A stretch of DNA of 64,000 nucleotides from an uncultured Bacteroidales bacterium (GTDB lineage: Bacteria; Bacteroidota; Bacteroidia; Bacteroidales; Paludibacteraceae). Numbering within the stretch: position 1 is the first letter of the stretch; each line of letters begins with the position of its first letter. Positions 49,670 through 58,737 of this stretch are shown piece by piece. Location of the stretch: contig ONHW01000003.1 of NCBI GenBank assembly GCA_900317745.1, positions 1 through 64,000 on the forward strand, given 5' to 3'. A program made the translations under genes and the position numbers. The notes beneath the pieces were generated by a model. That model ran no database searches. It saw nothing but the letters and a program-made list of their open reading frames with translations, and was not told the DNA's origin.

Positions 49670-50074
49670 ATGGCAAGAACATATAAAATATTTATCAGTC
49701 ATTGTTGGAACTATGATGCTGAATTGCAAAGATTGAAAAATTTGCTCAATAACCGCGGATATTTTTATGCTGAGTATAAACAAGCAGAAAGATCTCATCC
49801 CATTGATTCTATATATGCACCAGTTGTAAAAGCGCAGATAACACGAAGACTACAAGACTCGGACGTAGTTCTCGGAATTGCGGGTATGTATGCTTCTTAT
49901 AGCGATTGGATGCCATGGGAACTTGATAAAGCTAAGGAACTAGGGCTTAATGTGATAGGAGTAATTCCATGGGGACACGAAAGAATATCTCAAGCAGTTA
50001 ATAGTCGCTCCGTAGTCAATGTTCATTGGAATGCAGATAGTATTGTGGATGCTATAAGACAATATTCAAAATAA
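49670..50074 (+). CDS. thsB: Thoeris ThsB-like TIR protein
   Basis: The 134-residue protein is a clear ThsB-type TIR-like domain: MARTYKIFISHCWNYDAELQ, DSDVVLGIAGMYASYSDWMP, WELDKAKELGLNVIGVIPWG and WNADSIVDAIRQ. In Thoeris, ThsB detects phage and makes a cyclic ADP-ribose isomer that activates the NADase ThsA. No ThsA gene is adjacent. The nearest SIR2-domain genes are about 10 kb downstream at 60107 and 61048, with different architecture. It starts 1 nt after the TPR gene stop. Confidence 0.88.
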   Translation: MARTYKIFISHCWNYDAELQRLKNLLNNRGYFYAEYKQAERSHPIDSIYAPVVKAQITRRLQDSDVVLGIAGMYASYSDWMPWELDKAKELGLNVIGVIPWGHERISQAVNSRSVVNVHWNADSIVDAIRQYSK

Positions 50075-50093
50075 AAATCCATCAATATAACTT

Positions 50094-50255
50094 ATGACGC
50101 AACTCCCTTCCAATTTTGAATTAGATAGATATGGTCTGCACGTGCGATTAGTGCGCGGGGAAGATGTAAATAAATTTAGGAATGAGAGAATGAACAAGGG
50201 AAGGAGTGAACGAGAAAAAATACGAATCGTAATAAACAAAAAATCCGTACAATAA
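50094..50255 (+). pseudogene. 5' relic of a GNAT acetyltransferase-like gene
   Basis: The frame MTQLPSNFELDRYGLHVRLV then RGEDVNKF resembles the start of GNAT proteins of glycan loci. It then turns into a quasi-repeat (AATGAGAGAATGAACAAGGG, GGAGTGAACGAG) encoding RNERMNKGRSERE before a stop. The break point of the gene coincides with the quasi-repeat. Confidence 0.65.
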
Positions 50256-50317
50256 GCATATTAATCTAAAAAAATCCGCAAAACACTTGCATAAATCAAA
50301 AAAAATCCGTATCTTTG
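50244..50317 (+). promoter_or_regulatory. Fic gene promoter with repeated AAAAAATCCG
   Basis: TTG at 50287-50289 and TATCTTTG at 50310-50317 give a 20-nt spacer. AAAAAATCCG occurs three times (about 50239, 50267 and 50299), spaced 28-32 nt, a possible operator array for the Fic protein's N-terminal winged helix. Confidence 0.65.
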
Positions 50318-50335
50318 CAGAAAAATTGAGAGATA

Positions 50336-51820
50336 ATGAAAAAAAATCCCGAAGATATTGCTTATCAGGTATTGCATGAGGTAATGTTTGCCGGAACAGA
50401 CAAGAAATCGTCTGATGCTATATCCAAACTTCTCAAGCAAGGGAAAGTGCGCCGTATTGCCCCGAAGATATACACAACTAATTTTGAGGCAAACGGAGAG
50501 GATATCGTACGGAGAAACATTTTTTCTATACTTGGCAGATTGTATCCCGGGGCAATTTTAAGTCACCGCTCGGCATTTGAATGTATGCCAACCTCTTCCG
50601 GAGATATTTTTCTCACCTACAAATATTCTCGCAAGATAAGTTTACCGGGAGTTACCGTTCATTTATTAGAAGGTCCGCAAGTTGATGCCAATGATCGGCC
50701 GTTCATAGATGGCTTATATATCTCTCATCAGACACGTGCTTTTTTGGAAAATATGCAAGTGTCTAAGAATATTGGCGGAGCAGATAAGTGTTTGGGGCAG
50801 CAACAGATTGAGGAAAAGCTGGAAAAAATGGTGCGTGTCAATGGCGAAGCCGCATTGAATGTACTGCGTGATGAAGCAAGGGAGACAGCTGAAAGACTTG
50901 GATTCCAAAAAGAGTTTGCAAAACTATCCCAACTGATAAGTGCGATATTGACAACTCACACTTCATCCATTTTACGTTCTCCTCTTACTATTGCTCGTGC
51001 AATGGGCGAACCCTATGATGCAGAACGTATGGATTTGTTTCAAAATGCTTTTGCATATTTGACTAATTATGAGTTTGCTTATCGAGAGAATGTTCAGTGG
51101 GAAGATCATGCGTTTAGGAATTTTGCATTTTTCGAGAGTTATTTTTCCAATTATATTGAAGGAACAGAATTTACCATTGAGGATGCGCGAACGATTATTT
51201 CGACTGGACGTCCGATGCCTTCTCGTCGTGATGAATCACATGATATATTGGGGACATACTTCGTTGCGGCCAATAAGATAGAGATGCAGCGTATTCCGCA
51301 AACAGCGGAGGAACTATTACAAATGCTTCAGGCTCGTCATAAGATATTATTAGAAGCCAGGCAAACGAAGAACCCGGGATTATTCAAAATGCGGAATAAT
51401 CATGCCGGTGAGACCTATTTCGTGGATTATGAATATGTCAGAGGAACATTGTTGAAGGCATTCGGATTATATAATGCATTAACTCATCCGATGGCGCGAG
51501 CCATCATGATGCATGTGATTATAGCCGAGGTTCATCCTTTTGATGATGGTAACGGGCGTATGGCACGCATTATGATGAATGCTGAATTGGTTAACCAGCG
51601 TCAATCGAAAGTAATCATTCCTAATGTGTTTCGCGATGATTATATATTATCTCTGAAGAAATTTAGTCACCAAAGAGATATCTCTACGCTTGTGCATGTC
51701 TTAGATAAGATGCAACAATATGCAGGGCGAATTCCTTGTGGTAGTTTTGAAGAGGCTCATGATTATTTAACTTTGACGAATGCCTATAAGGAACCCGATG
51801 AGGCTAGACTGATAATGTAA
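50336..51820 (+). CDS. Fic family protein with AbiEi-like N-terminal winged helix
   Basis: The 494-residue protein has two parts. Residues 1-180 resemble AbiEi-type winged-helix antitoxin domains (KLLKQGKVRRIAPKIYTTNF, AILSHRSAFE). Residues about 235-460 are a Fic domain with the active motif HPFDDGNGRMAR, so AMP transfer is expected. The upstream SNYIEGT matches the S/T-x3-E-G/N autoinhibitory helix of class II Fic proteins. The combination of a DNA-binding domain and an inhibitable toxin-like enzyme suggests a self-contained regulated unit. It is a single gene with its own promoter. Confidence 0.9.
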   Translation: MKKNPEDIAYQVLHEVMFAGTDKKSSDAISKLLKQGKVRRIAPKIYTTNFEANGEDIVRRNIFSILGRLYPGAILSHRSAFECMPTSSGDIFLTYKYSRKISLPGVTVHLLEGPQVDANDRPFIDGLYISHQTRAFLENMQVSKNIGGADKCLGQQQIEEKLEKMVRVNGEAALNVLRDEARETAERLGFQKEFAKLSQLISAILTTHTSSILRSPLTIARAMGEPYDAERMDLFQNAFAYLTNYEFAYRENVQWEDHAFRNFAFFESYFSNYIEGTEFTIEDARTIISTGRPMPSRRDESHDILGTYFVAANKIEMQRIPQTAEELLQMLQARHKILLEARQTKNPGLFKMRNNHAGETYFVDYEYVRGTLLKAFGLYNALTHPMARAIMMHVIIAEVHPFDDGNGRMARIMMNAELVNQRQSKVIIPNVFRDDYILSLKKFSHQRDISTLVHVLDKMQQYAGRIPCGSFEEAHDYLTLTNAYKEPDEARLIM

Positions 51821-51844
51821 ACTCACTAAAAAAATTTGATTATT

Positions 51845-52132
51845 ATGGCAAATTGGACAGAAGAAGAAAAGAAGAAGATCTGGGATAAAGGTGAAATTAT
51901 CCCTGGTCGGGACAAAAACGTATGGAGAAAAGATCAGTGCGGAGCAATTATTAAGTGGGATATGTATGGGGATAGAAGCGATAAATACAATTGTGGCTGG
52001 GAAATAGACCATATAAAACCCGACTCAAAAGGTGGCGAAGATATTGTTAGTAACGCAAGACCTTTACAATGGTATAATAATGCAAGTAGGTCAAATGGCA
52101 GATTAAATTGCAAGGTGACTGCGAAGGAATAA
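51845..52132 (+). CDS. Small HNH-type protein
   Basis: The 95-residue protein reads WTEEEKKKIWDKGEIIPGRD, KNVWRKDQCGAIIKWDMYG and GWEIDHIKPDSKGG, then LQWYNNASRSNG. The EIDH...N...N arrangement is an HNH-like nuclease motif, seen in small proteins spread across Bacteroidota. It could cut DNA, but small members of this family lack a clear role. The ATG at 51845 is preferred. It follows the Fic gene by 24 nt. Confidence 0.78.
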   Translation: MANWTEEEKKKIWDKGEIIPGRDKNVWRKDQCGAIIKWDMYGDRSDKYNCGWEIDHIKPDSKGGEDIVSNARPLQWYNNASRSNGRLNCKVTAKE

Positions 52133-52372
52133 CAATGAGATAAGTATCAATTTTGTTGTATGTCCGAACCTATGTGCATTGTGAAATAGTTTCCACCGAC
52201 CGATGAGCGTGAAGCGGAATAGCCGCACCGCGGAGTGTCCGGTGGACAGTCAAGGAATCAGTGCGGCGTGCGAGTTTCGGAGAAACATAGAATGCCTTAA
52301 AGCCGAGATGACTGAGAGATAAACATAACACAATAACTGAATAATTAGTGAATAGGACAAATTAAAAATATT
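52133..52372. other. Intergenic spacer with short repeats
   Basis: The segment contains ACCGACCGATGAGCG (52196-52210), shared with 47213-47228, GC-rich short stems (GCGGAATAGCCGC, GTCCGGTGGAC), and a quasi-repeat tail at 52320-52360. I see no gene. Confidence 0.5.
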
Positions 52373-53350
52373 ATGGAAGAGTTTCTAAAACAATATGATA
52401 TCAAGATTCCTGTTTATGTGTCTGAACGGGTAAAATTAGAAAAAAATAACCTGTTTGCTAATAGCAGTGCGACTCTTTTGCAGCAGGTTAGAGATATAAT
52501 CGCCAATTATAATAGCAATCCTCAGAAAAAAGTGTTGACAGCCAAACGGAATAAGACTGATAAAATTGGCATAAAAAGTATTAATGCAATTGATATCTCG
52601 TTCAATACAGACGATTGTTTGTTACTACAAGTAACGGCATATAAAACTAATTTATTGGATGGCTATTATCAAGATGGAGAAGAAAAGCAGCAAATCAATT
52701 TCCAACAGTTGGATAAATTATGTAGTGATACTTATTTTTACGTGCTATATCCTTTAATCAGAAGAAATCACAATAGTAATGAGGATGAAGTGTATTGGCA
52801 ATTATTTATATACGAAGATCCGTCTAAATCTGATGAGGAGATGGTACAGATAGGGCGTTCAATGATGCGACATATTCTTAAAACTCCCATTAAGAATATA
52901 AAATCAGAGAAACTGATAGAGGATTTAAAAGCGCATAAATTAGCAGATGTAGAAATCGTGTTATCTAGTTTTGATGAAGATGATAGTAGTGATGGTAAAC
53001 CAGTATATGTGAAAGATTACCAATATTCATGCAAATTCAAGCGCGAAAAAAAAATTTCATTGTCAGGTATGAAGATACAGGATGTGTTGGAGATATATAA
53101 CGATAGAACGGATTTTGATGCAAGCAATTATACAAAGCGTCAACTGAAATTTTTAACGGAAGACAGACATACCTATTCTATTGTACAAGAATACAAAGAT
53201 AAAATCAAGGAAGCTATAGAAGATAGTTTTAACTATAAAGAAAGCGTCAGCGAAGAAGATGTTAAGAGTAAAAAGATATTTGAGGTTGACGAGATAAAAA
53301 AACATATGGAAGGAGTATTTTGTAACTATTTGGCAAATCAAACAAAATGA
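52373..53350 (+). CDS. Unknown soluble protein of a four-gene module
   Basis: The 325-residue protein begins MEEFLKQYDIKIPVYVSERV. It is rich in Lys, Asp and Ser, with beta-rich stretches in the middle (DCLLLQVTAYKTNLLDGYYQ, DVEIVLSSFDEDD) and a helical C-terminus. No transmembrane segment or catalytic motif is apparent and I do not recognise a family. It overlaps the small membrane protein by ATGA, an arrangement common for a sensor with a membrane effector; that role is inference. Confidence 0.75.
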   Translation: MEEFLKQYDIKIPVYVSERVKLEKNNLFANSSATLLQQVRDIIANYNSNPQKKVLTAKRNKTDKIGIKSINAIDISFNTDDCLLLQVTAYKTNLLDGYYQDGEEKQQINFQQLDKLCSDTYFYVLYPLIRRNHNSNEDEVYWQLFIYEDPSKSDEEMVQIGRSMMRHILKTPIKNIKSEKLIEDLKAHKLADVEIVLSSFDEDDSSDGKPVYVKDYQYSCKFKREKKISLSGMKIQDVLEIYNDRTDFDASNYTKRQLKFLTEDRHTYSIVQEYKDKIKEAIEDSFNYKESVSEEDVKSKKIFEVDEIKKHMEGVFCNYLANQTK

Positions 53351-53757
53351 CAGAATATTTATATGCAGACATATTAGCGACTTGCTTGTCTTTTCTTATG
53401 GGAGGATTATCAGTAATAATTTCAATTTTTACTCTTTCCACTTCTGCGATAATAAGCAAACGTGAGCTGCGTAATGATTTGGAACGGCAAATAGAGGAAG
53501 GCGGGGTCTCATTAACACTCACACGTAAAATTAAAACAGCAAACACCTTTATTAATAAAATGCGTAAAGTTACAGATAATTGTATTGTTGTATGTGTATT
53601 GTTCGTAATAGGTATAATCGCATATGTAATATTTAGATTTATAAACCCTACTTGGTGGATAATGTGTTTGGTTGGAATAGTTGGAGGTGGTATAATATAT
53701 ACCTTGTTTGTAATTTATCTATTGCTTAATTGGTACCTAAAAACTAATAAGTTATAG
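53347..53757 (+). CDS. Small membrane protein, three transmembrane helices
   Basis: The 136-residue protein has membrane helices at about residues 6-30, 73-94 and 97-125. A basic cytoplasmic stretch between them contains KRELRNDLERQIEEGGVSLT. The layout is that of a small pore-forming or signalling effector. No family is recognised. It is translationally coupled to the preceding gene and lies 66 nt before the DUF262 gene. Confidence 0.75.
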   Translation: MTEYLYADILATCLSFLMGGLSVIISIFTLSTSAIISKRELRNDLERQIEEGGVSLTLTRKIKTANTFINKMRKVTDNCIVVCVLFVIGIIAYVIFRFINPTWWIMCLVGIVGGGIIYTLFVIYLLLNWYLKTNKL

Positions 53758-53823
53758 ACTATTTCTCGAATATTAGTTAAGATTTTTTTTATTTGAATAG
53801 ATAACAATTAAATTTCGAACAAA

Positions 53824-55446
53824 ATGGGCTTGTCATTAAATGCATCAAAGAAGAATATTCAGACGTTGTTTGATTCGGGAGAATTGCAATATGTGATTCC
53901 GTATTTTCAACGTCCATATTCTTGGGAGTATGCTCAAGTTAATCAACTGTATGAGGATATAGTGTATGCATATAATCACGATGGATCGTATTTCTTGGGT
54001 AATATTTTGTTAGCCATTAGTGAAAACGAGGCAAGTAATCCTCAAGTTGTTGATGGACAACAACGTCTCATTACTATATGGCTTATGTTAAAAGTAATGT
54101 CTACTCTTCTACCAGAGCACGCGAATCTATCAAGACTAGTATCTTCTGAATCTCTATTTAGTACAAATGAGCAGCCCCAGTTGAGGATAGGTTATCAACT
54201 CAAGGAATTTGGGGATAATTCTGAAATGCATAAGGTCTCTCTATGGAATCGAAGTGATATGGAGATTCTATGGGATCGATATGCTAAAAATAACAAAATC
54301 TCTGAACGATTATGTCCACAGCTTATAGAGGCCAATTGCTTATATATGTATAGTTGGATATCGGAATACACGAATGATTTTGGTGAGGCAGGATTATTAA
54401 AACTGATGAAATTTCTATTGGATTCTGTGTATATGTTACCTATTGAGATGACGGGGCAAAACTCTGATGAAGCGATGACTCGAGCCTTAAAAATATACGA
54501 ATCGATGAACAATAGAGGATTGAGTTTAGCCGATGCAGATATTTTTAAAGCACGACTGTATAACAAGGCCAGTAAAAATCACGAGGAACAACAATTTATT
54601 GAACAATGGATGGAGTTGTCTAGTGATTGTGATGAGTTGTCCATAAGCATTGACGAAGTATTTAGATACTATATGCACATTTTGCGTGGAGAGAAAAATA
54701 TAGTTACAGGAGAAACGAGCTTACGAGATTTCTTTATTGCGGGATCTAATCCTCCGTTGGATTTAAAAGACTATTCGACTGTCATGATGGATCTTTCAAG
54801 GATAATCTCTATATTGAGAAAATATAAGATGGTATTAAACTCCGATGAAGATATTGCAAAGTGGTTACGGGTTATCGATTGGTACACCAATCAATATCCT
54901 AAAATTGCATTGGTGGCATATATTTATCATCATGGAAATGATTGCTTTGATAATAAGGGATTCTTGCGTTTAGCGAAAGCAGTTATACGTTACTGCTATA
55001 GTGTTGGATCTTCAACTGTAGTAAAGTTTGAAATGTATAACATTATAAGACAAGTATCGCAAGATATAGAATTCTCCGACTATTTCGACACATCTGTTTC
55101 GGTTGAGGATTTCGACTATCTAGGAGCTCTAAAAAAGGGATTTTCCTTGTTAACATATGTAATCAGACATAGTGATGTCAAAACATCCGAGTTCATGTGT
55201 GATCGTCTATTTAAGGGTGCCGAAGCCGAGTATATGATGAACTTTTGGTCGGAATATGAGGTGGAGTCTGCTATTGGTAGTATAGCTAACTATTATATAC
55301 GAAGAAAAGACGGATCTAATTGGGTAATTGATGAGATGGTAATTAAAGATTATATGTCCTCTAAACCAAATATAGAATATAAGGATTTTAAGGCCTATTC
55401 TATAGAACTGAAGCAATCTTTAGTGGATTTTTATATAGGTAAATAA
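53824..55446 (+). CDS. DUF262 family protein (GmrS-like N-domain)
   Basis: The 540-residue protein has the DUF262 ParB-like motifs VIPYFQRPYSWEYAQVNQLY, SYFLGNILL and VVDGQQRLITIWLM (Q-R-P-Y and DGQQR). A helical second half follows. The HNH motif of the usual DUF1524 C-domain is not evident, so it may lack nuclease activity. DUF262 proteins occur in type IV restriction (GmrSD, BrxU) and other anti-phage systems. It is followed after 5 nt by an SMC-like ATPase. Confidence 0.88.
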   Translation: MGLSLNASKKNIQTLFDSGELQYVIPYFQRPYSWEYAQVNQLYEDIVYAYNHDGSYFLGNILLAISENEASNPQVVDGQQRLITIWLMLKVMSTLLPEHANLSRLVSSESLFSTNEQPQLRIGYQLKEFGDNSEMHKVSLWNRSDMEILWDRYAKNNKISERLCPQLIEANCLYMYSWISEYTNDFGEAGLLKLMKFLLDSVYMLPIEMTGQNSDEAMTRALKIYESMNNRGLSLADADIFKARLYNKASKNHEEQQFIEQWMELSSDCDELSISIDEVFRYYMHILRGEKNIVTGETSLRDFFIAGSNPPLDLKDYSTVMMDLSRIISILRKYKMVLNSDEDIAKWLRVIDWYTNQYPKIALVAYIYHHGNDCFDNKGFLRLAKAVIRYCYSVGSSTVVKFEMYNIIRQVSQDIEFSDYFDTSVSVEDFDYLGALKKGFSLLTYVIRHSDVKTSEFMCDRLFKGAEAEYMMNFWSEYEVESAIGSIANYYIRRKDGSNWVIDEMVIKDYMSSKPNIEYKDFKAYSIELKQSLVDFYIGK

Positions 55447-55451
55447 CAGAT

Positions 55452-56876
55452 ATGGAGTATTTATCAATTAATAAATTTAAGGCTTTCAGCGAGCAGTTAG
55501 AGATTGCGACACCAAATAGAGAGAATGTGCTGATGTGTGGAGAAAATGGAGCAGGAAAATCCTCTATTTTCGATGCGATTCGTTATATATTCTACTATGA
55601 CAAAATGATGCAAGAAGGAGTAGAACTAGGAGAAACACCGGAGCGAAAATTGGCAAAGATGACTCAAAATGAGATATCGTACATTAACAAACAGCACTCT
55701 GGGGAGTCTATCGAAATCAAATTTAACGGCAATAATTGTCGGACAATGGATTTGAGTGACTATGAGGTATATATGGTATCCCCCAACGATATTCGAAATA
55801 AAGATAGAATTAACTTACGTGAGATTTTAGAAAGGGCATATATTCCTCAGTCAAGTGTTGATATATATTTGCAATATTCGGATGATACCATAAACTTTGT
55901 AAATGTGGCATTAGAAAAAAGTTTTGGTGAAACCATTAGGTTGCAAAAGTTGGATGATTCATTAGATTGTAAGTTGCTAGGAGATAATGGATTAGAAAGT
56001 AAAGACGAATTGCCGAAGTATTTCAATGAAGCGAGATTGTCTATAGTATTTCTACTAATTATTTTTTCATATATCAAAACTTCATCTAGTACGCATAAAA
56101 AGAGAATATTAGTTTTGGATGATTTTATAACAAGTCTTGATGTAGCTTATCGAATCGGTCTTGTAAAATACATTCTATCTGAATTTGATGGGTATCAAAA
56201 GATAATATTTACACATAGTCCGTCTTTTTATAATCTGATAGAGAGTGTTATAAAGATGGATCAGAAAAAATTTAATTCATGGAAAAGGAGTCAATTATAT
56301 GCGATAGAAGACAAGCACGTTATTCATGACGGAAAGGAGTTTACTTCAGCATCCGTATATAGACAAAAATGGATAGATACATTAGATGACGATGGAATAG
56401 GGAATGATGTTCGTCAATATATTGAGGTGTTAGCATCTGAATTGAACGGATTATATCACTTAACGGCTCATGAAGGAACAAAAAATATTATCCAAACACT
56501 TGCAACAGGAAAACCATCGCACATGTATTTGAAATTAGATGCAGGCAACAAATTAAAAACGGTCTTTGACCTTATAGACGATATTGAGAGGGTATTAAAT
56601 ACTGCTGGAAAATTACCTAATGAACGATGTAAGAATATCAAACAAACTATTCAAGAATATAGGAATTTTGATGCATACACTCAAATAAAGGAGATATTTC
56701 AAGATTTATATTTGTATCAAAAGGTAGTGCTCCATCCATCTTCACATGGTTCTACTGGTATTCGTCATTTTACAAGCAATGAAGTATTATATTCAATTGC
56801 ATTAGCAGATAAATTGGAGAAATTAATACATGCTATGCGCGAATATAATAGTTCCGGTGATGTATATAGTTATTAA
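55452..56876 (+). CDS. SMC/RecF-like AAA ATPase paired with DUF262
   Basis: The 474-residue protein has Walker A CGENGAGKSSIFDAIRY, a signature-like YFNEARLSIVFLLIIFSY, and Walker B RILVLDDFITSLDVAYR, with the second acid replaced by Asp-Asp. A D-loop/H-loop-like KIIFTHSPSFYN follows. It resembles ATPases that team with nucleases in defence. Its C-terminal 150 residues include a helical domain and PSSHGSTGIRH. It is the last gene of the 52373-56876 module. Confidence 0.87.
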   Translation: MEYLSINKFKAFSEQLEIATPNRENVLMCGENGAGKSSIFDAIRYIFYYDKMMQEGVELGETPERKLAKMTQNEISYINKQHSGESIEIKFNGNNCRTMDLSDYEVYMVSPNDIRNKDRINLREILERAYIPQSSVDIYLQYSDDTINFVNVALEKSFGETIRLQKLDDSLDCKLLGDNGLESKDELPKYFNEARLSIVFLLIIFSYIKTSSSTHKKRILVLDDFITSLDVAYRIGLVKYILSEFDGYQKIIFTHSPSFYNLIESVIKMDQKKFNSWKRSQLYAIEDKHVIHDGKEFTSASVYRQKWIDTLDDDGIGNDVRQYIEVLASELNGLYHLTAHEGTKNIIQTLATGKPSHMYLKLDAGNKLKTVFDLIDDIERVLNTAGKLPNERCKNIKQTIQEYRNFDAYTQIKEIFQDLYLYQKVVLHPSSHGSTGIRHFTSNEVLYSIALADKLEKLIHAMREYNSSGDVYSY

Positions 56877-57561
56877 AAAATTTAAACAAAAGAATACGTA
56901 TATTAGATTATATGCTGCGAGAGGAAGGTACAGAAACGATTGGGAGTATAGGCAAGATAAGTTGGCGAACCTTTTATAATGTATTATGGATGCTGGATTA
57001 GATAATATCGCATGAGGATTCCTATGGCAAAAGTCATAAATCACTTAATTCTGATAACAGGATGGATATCCAGCTTTTTTGAGGAATCAATAGCTTGTCT
57101 AATGGATGAAAATGATTAAATTACACATAAAATCAAAAAGTTATACCAGAAATAAGGGCATTGCATGCTGACTTATATAAGAGAATATGAAAGAACCGAG
57201 AATAATAGAACTTCCGAAATTTTTGTATGAGTTCGTATCTCGACAAAAAAGGCGTTTGACACAATGAGGCATGAAGACAAAATACACCTTGCATCAACCG
57301 ATACTTGTACCGGGTGCGTGGAATAAATATTAACTTTACCCTCTCGTATCTGTCTCGTATGTATCTCGTAAGTGAGTGCTGCTGTCTATGGATTGTAAAA
57401 AATAATAGAAACAAAGATAATTATTAGCCAAAGGATACGGCTAGTATAAAAATAAGTTCGGTTGCACCTTACTATTGAAATAGAATAAGTCAGATGAAAA
57501 TAAACGAATAGTTATAATACTATTGAGATAAATAATTCTAAATCATAAAAGCTAATCTATT
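56877..57561. other. Degenerate intergenic stretch with relic frames
   Basis: Only short interrupted frames are seen (56911, MLREEGTETIGSIGKISWRT; 57187, MKEPRIIELPKFLYEFVSRQ). They look like starts of broken genes. A quasi-repeat CTCTCGTATCTGTCTCGTAT at 57341-57372 resembles 46768-46800, at the edge of the iron-sulfur gene relic. Confidence 0.5.
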
Positions 57562-57726
57562 ATGAAAACAAGTAATGAAACCAAGAATCTATTCTTGTAT
57601 CAAGAATTAGAACATCCCTCATCATCACGATTGCAGTGGGAAAAAGAAAATGGTATGTACAAGCAGTATTCTACTTACACCGATAATTTAAGTCTTTCAA
57701 CGAGTTCAATTGAAGCGATATTTTAA
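57562..57726 (+). CDS. Small hypothetical open frame before the protease gene
   Basis: The 54-codon frame MKTSNETKNLFLYQELEHPS ends 22 nt before the protease start. It is polar and serine-rich. It may be a leader, a small partner or a gene relic. No family is recognised. Confidence 0.35.
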   Translation: MKTSNETKNLFLYQELEHPSSSRLQWEKENGMYKQYSTYTDNLSLSTSSIEAIF

Positions 57727-57748
57727 CAATCTAAAATTAATATATGTT

Positions 57749-58654
57749 ATGGCAAGTTGGTCAGAGTTATTCGATTCATACAAAGAAGAGTGTGTCAAAC
57801 CTCAAAATAATGATGCTGGTATCAAATTCTTATTGAATAAGATTACGGAGAATTTAGGGTTATTATCTAATAAAACAAATCGTAATACCATTCTATACTA
57901 TTCAGCTTTTCTCAATAAGAACTCTATTGATAATACGATAAATGACAAGGATATAAATGCCTTTATGTCTAACGTATATCAATTGGACAAATCTAAAGGA
58001 TTAGACTTAATTCTCCATACACCAGGAGGCGATGTGGCGGCAACAGAACAAATAATCAAATATCTTAACATGGTATTCCAAGGTGATATCCGTGCTATCG
58101 TCCCTCAAATGGCCATGTCGGGAGGTTCGCTCATAGCTGTTTCTTGTAAATCAATTATGATGGGCAAGGAATCTAGTCTAGGTCCCTTTGATCCTCAACT
58201 GGGCGGTGTTGCTTGTCAGTCAATGATTAAGGAATTCTCTCGGGCGCAAGATGATGTTGCTCGCAATCCGCATAATATAGGTCTTTGGCAACCCATTCTA
58301 GCGAAATTAAATCCAACATTTATCACACAATGTGAGCAATCCGTAGCTTTATGTAATGAACTTGCAACAAACTTACTGGCAAGTTCTGATTATTCAGAAA
58401 CAACGAAGGAAAGAATAAAGAAAAAATTTTTAGACAATTCAGATAGCAAAACTCATAATCGTCATTTTGATATAAACACCTGCAAAGAGGTTGGTCTTCA
58501 TATAGAAGACTTAGAAAGTGACCCTGAGATACAAGATATTGTGCTCACTATTCATCATTGTTACACAATCTTAGGAGAACAAAGCACCCTCGTAAAGATA
58601 GTTGAAAATAATCTTGGGAAAGGCTATTTTATCTCCAGCAAGCCCGCACAATAA
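57749..58654 (+). CDS. SDH-type Clp-fold serine protease
   Basis: The 301-residue protein belongs to the serine-dehydrogenase-proteinase/SppA-like class. It has LDLILHTPGGDVAATEQIIK, the nucleophile elbow MAMSGGSLIAVSC (Ser after Met-Ser-Gly-Gly) and SSLGPFDPQLGG. No signal peptide or membrane anchor is evident, so it is cytoplasmic, unlike typical SppA. It is followed after 83 nt by a protein of unknown function, which might be its substrate or partner. ATG 57749 (MASWSELF) is chosen as start. Confidence 0.87.
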   Translation: MASWSELFDSYKEECVKPQNNDAGIKFLLNKITENLGLLSNKTNRNTILYYSAFLNKNSIDNTINDKDINAFMSNVYQLDKSKGLDLILHTPGGDVAATEQIIKYLNMVFQGDIRAIVPQMAMSGGSLIAVSCKSIMMGKESSLGPFDPQLGGVACQSMIKEFSRAQDDVARNPHNIGLWQPILAKLNPTFITQCEQSVALCNELATNLLASSDYSETTKERIKKKFLDNSDSKTHNRHFDINTCKEVGLHIEDLESDPEIQDIVLTIHHCYTILGEQSTLVKIVENNLGKGYFISSKPAQ

Positions 58655-58737
58655 GAAGAGAGCGCTTCAAAAATGAAAATCGCTGAGAGTTGCGGGAAAA
58701 CAATTGACTAAAAATAACCTTCTTAAAACAAAAAACG

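Noticed and set aside
53824-55446. Active GmrSD-type nuclease
   Set aside because: The DUF262 motifs are clear, but I could not find the DUF1524 HNH motif in the C-terminal half, so nuclease activity is not claimed.
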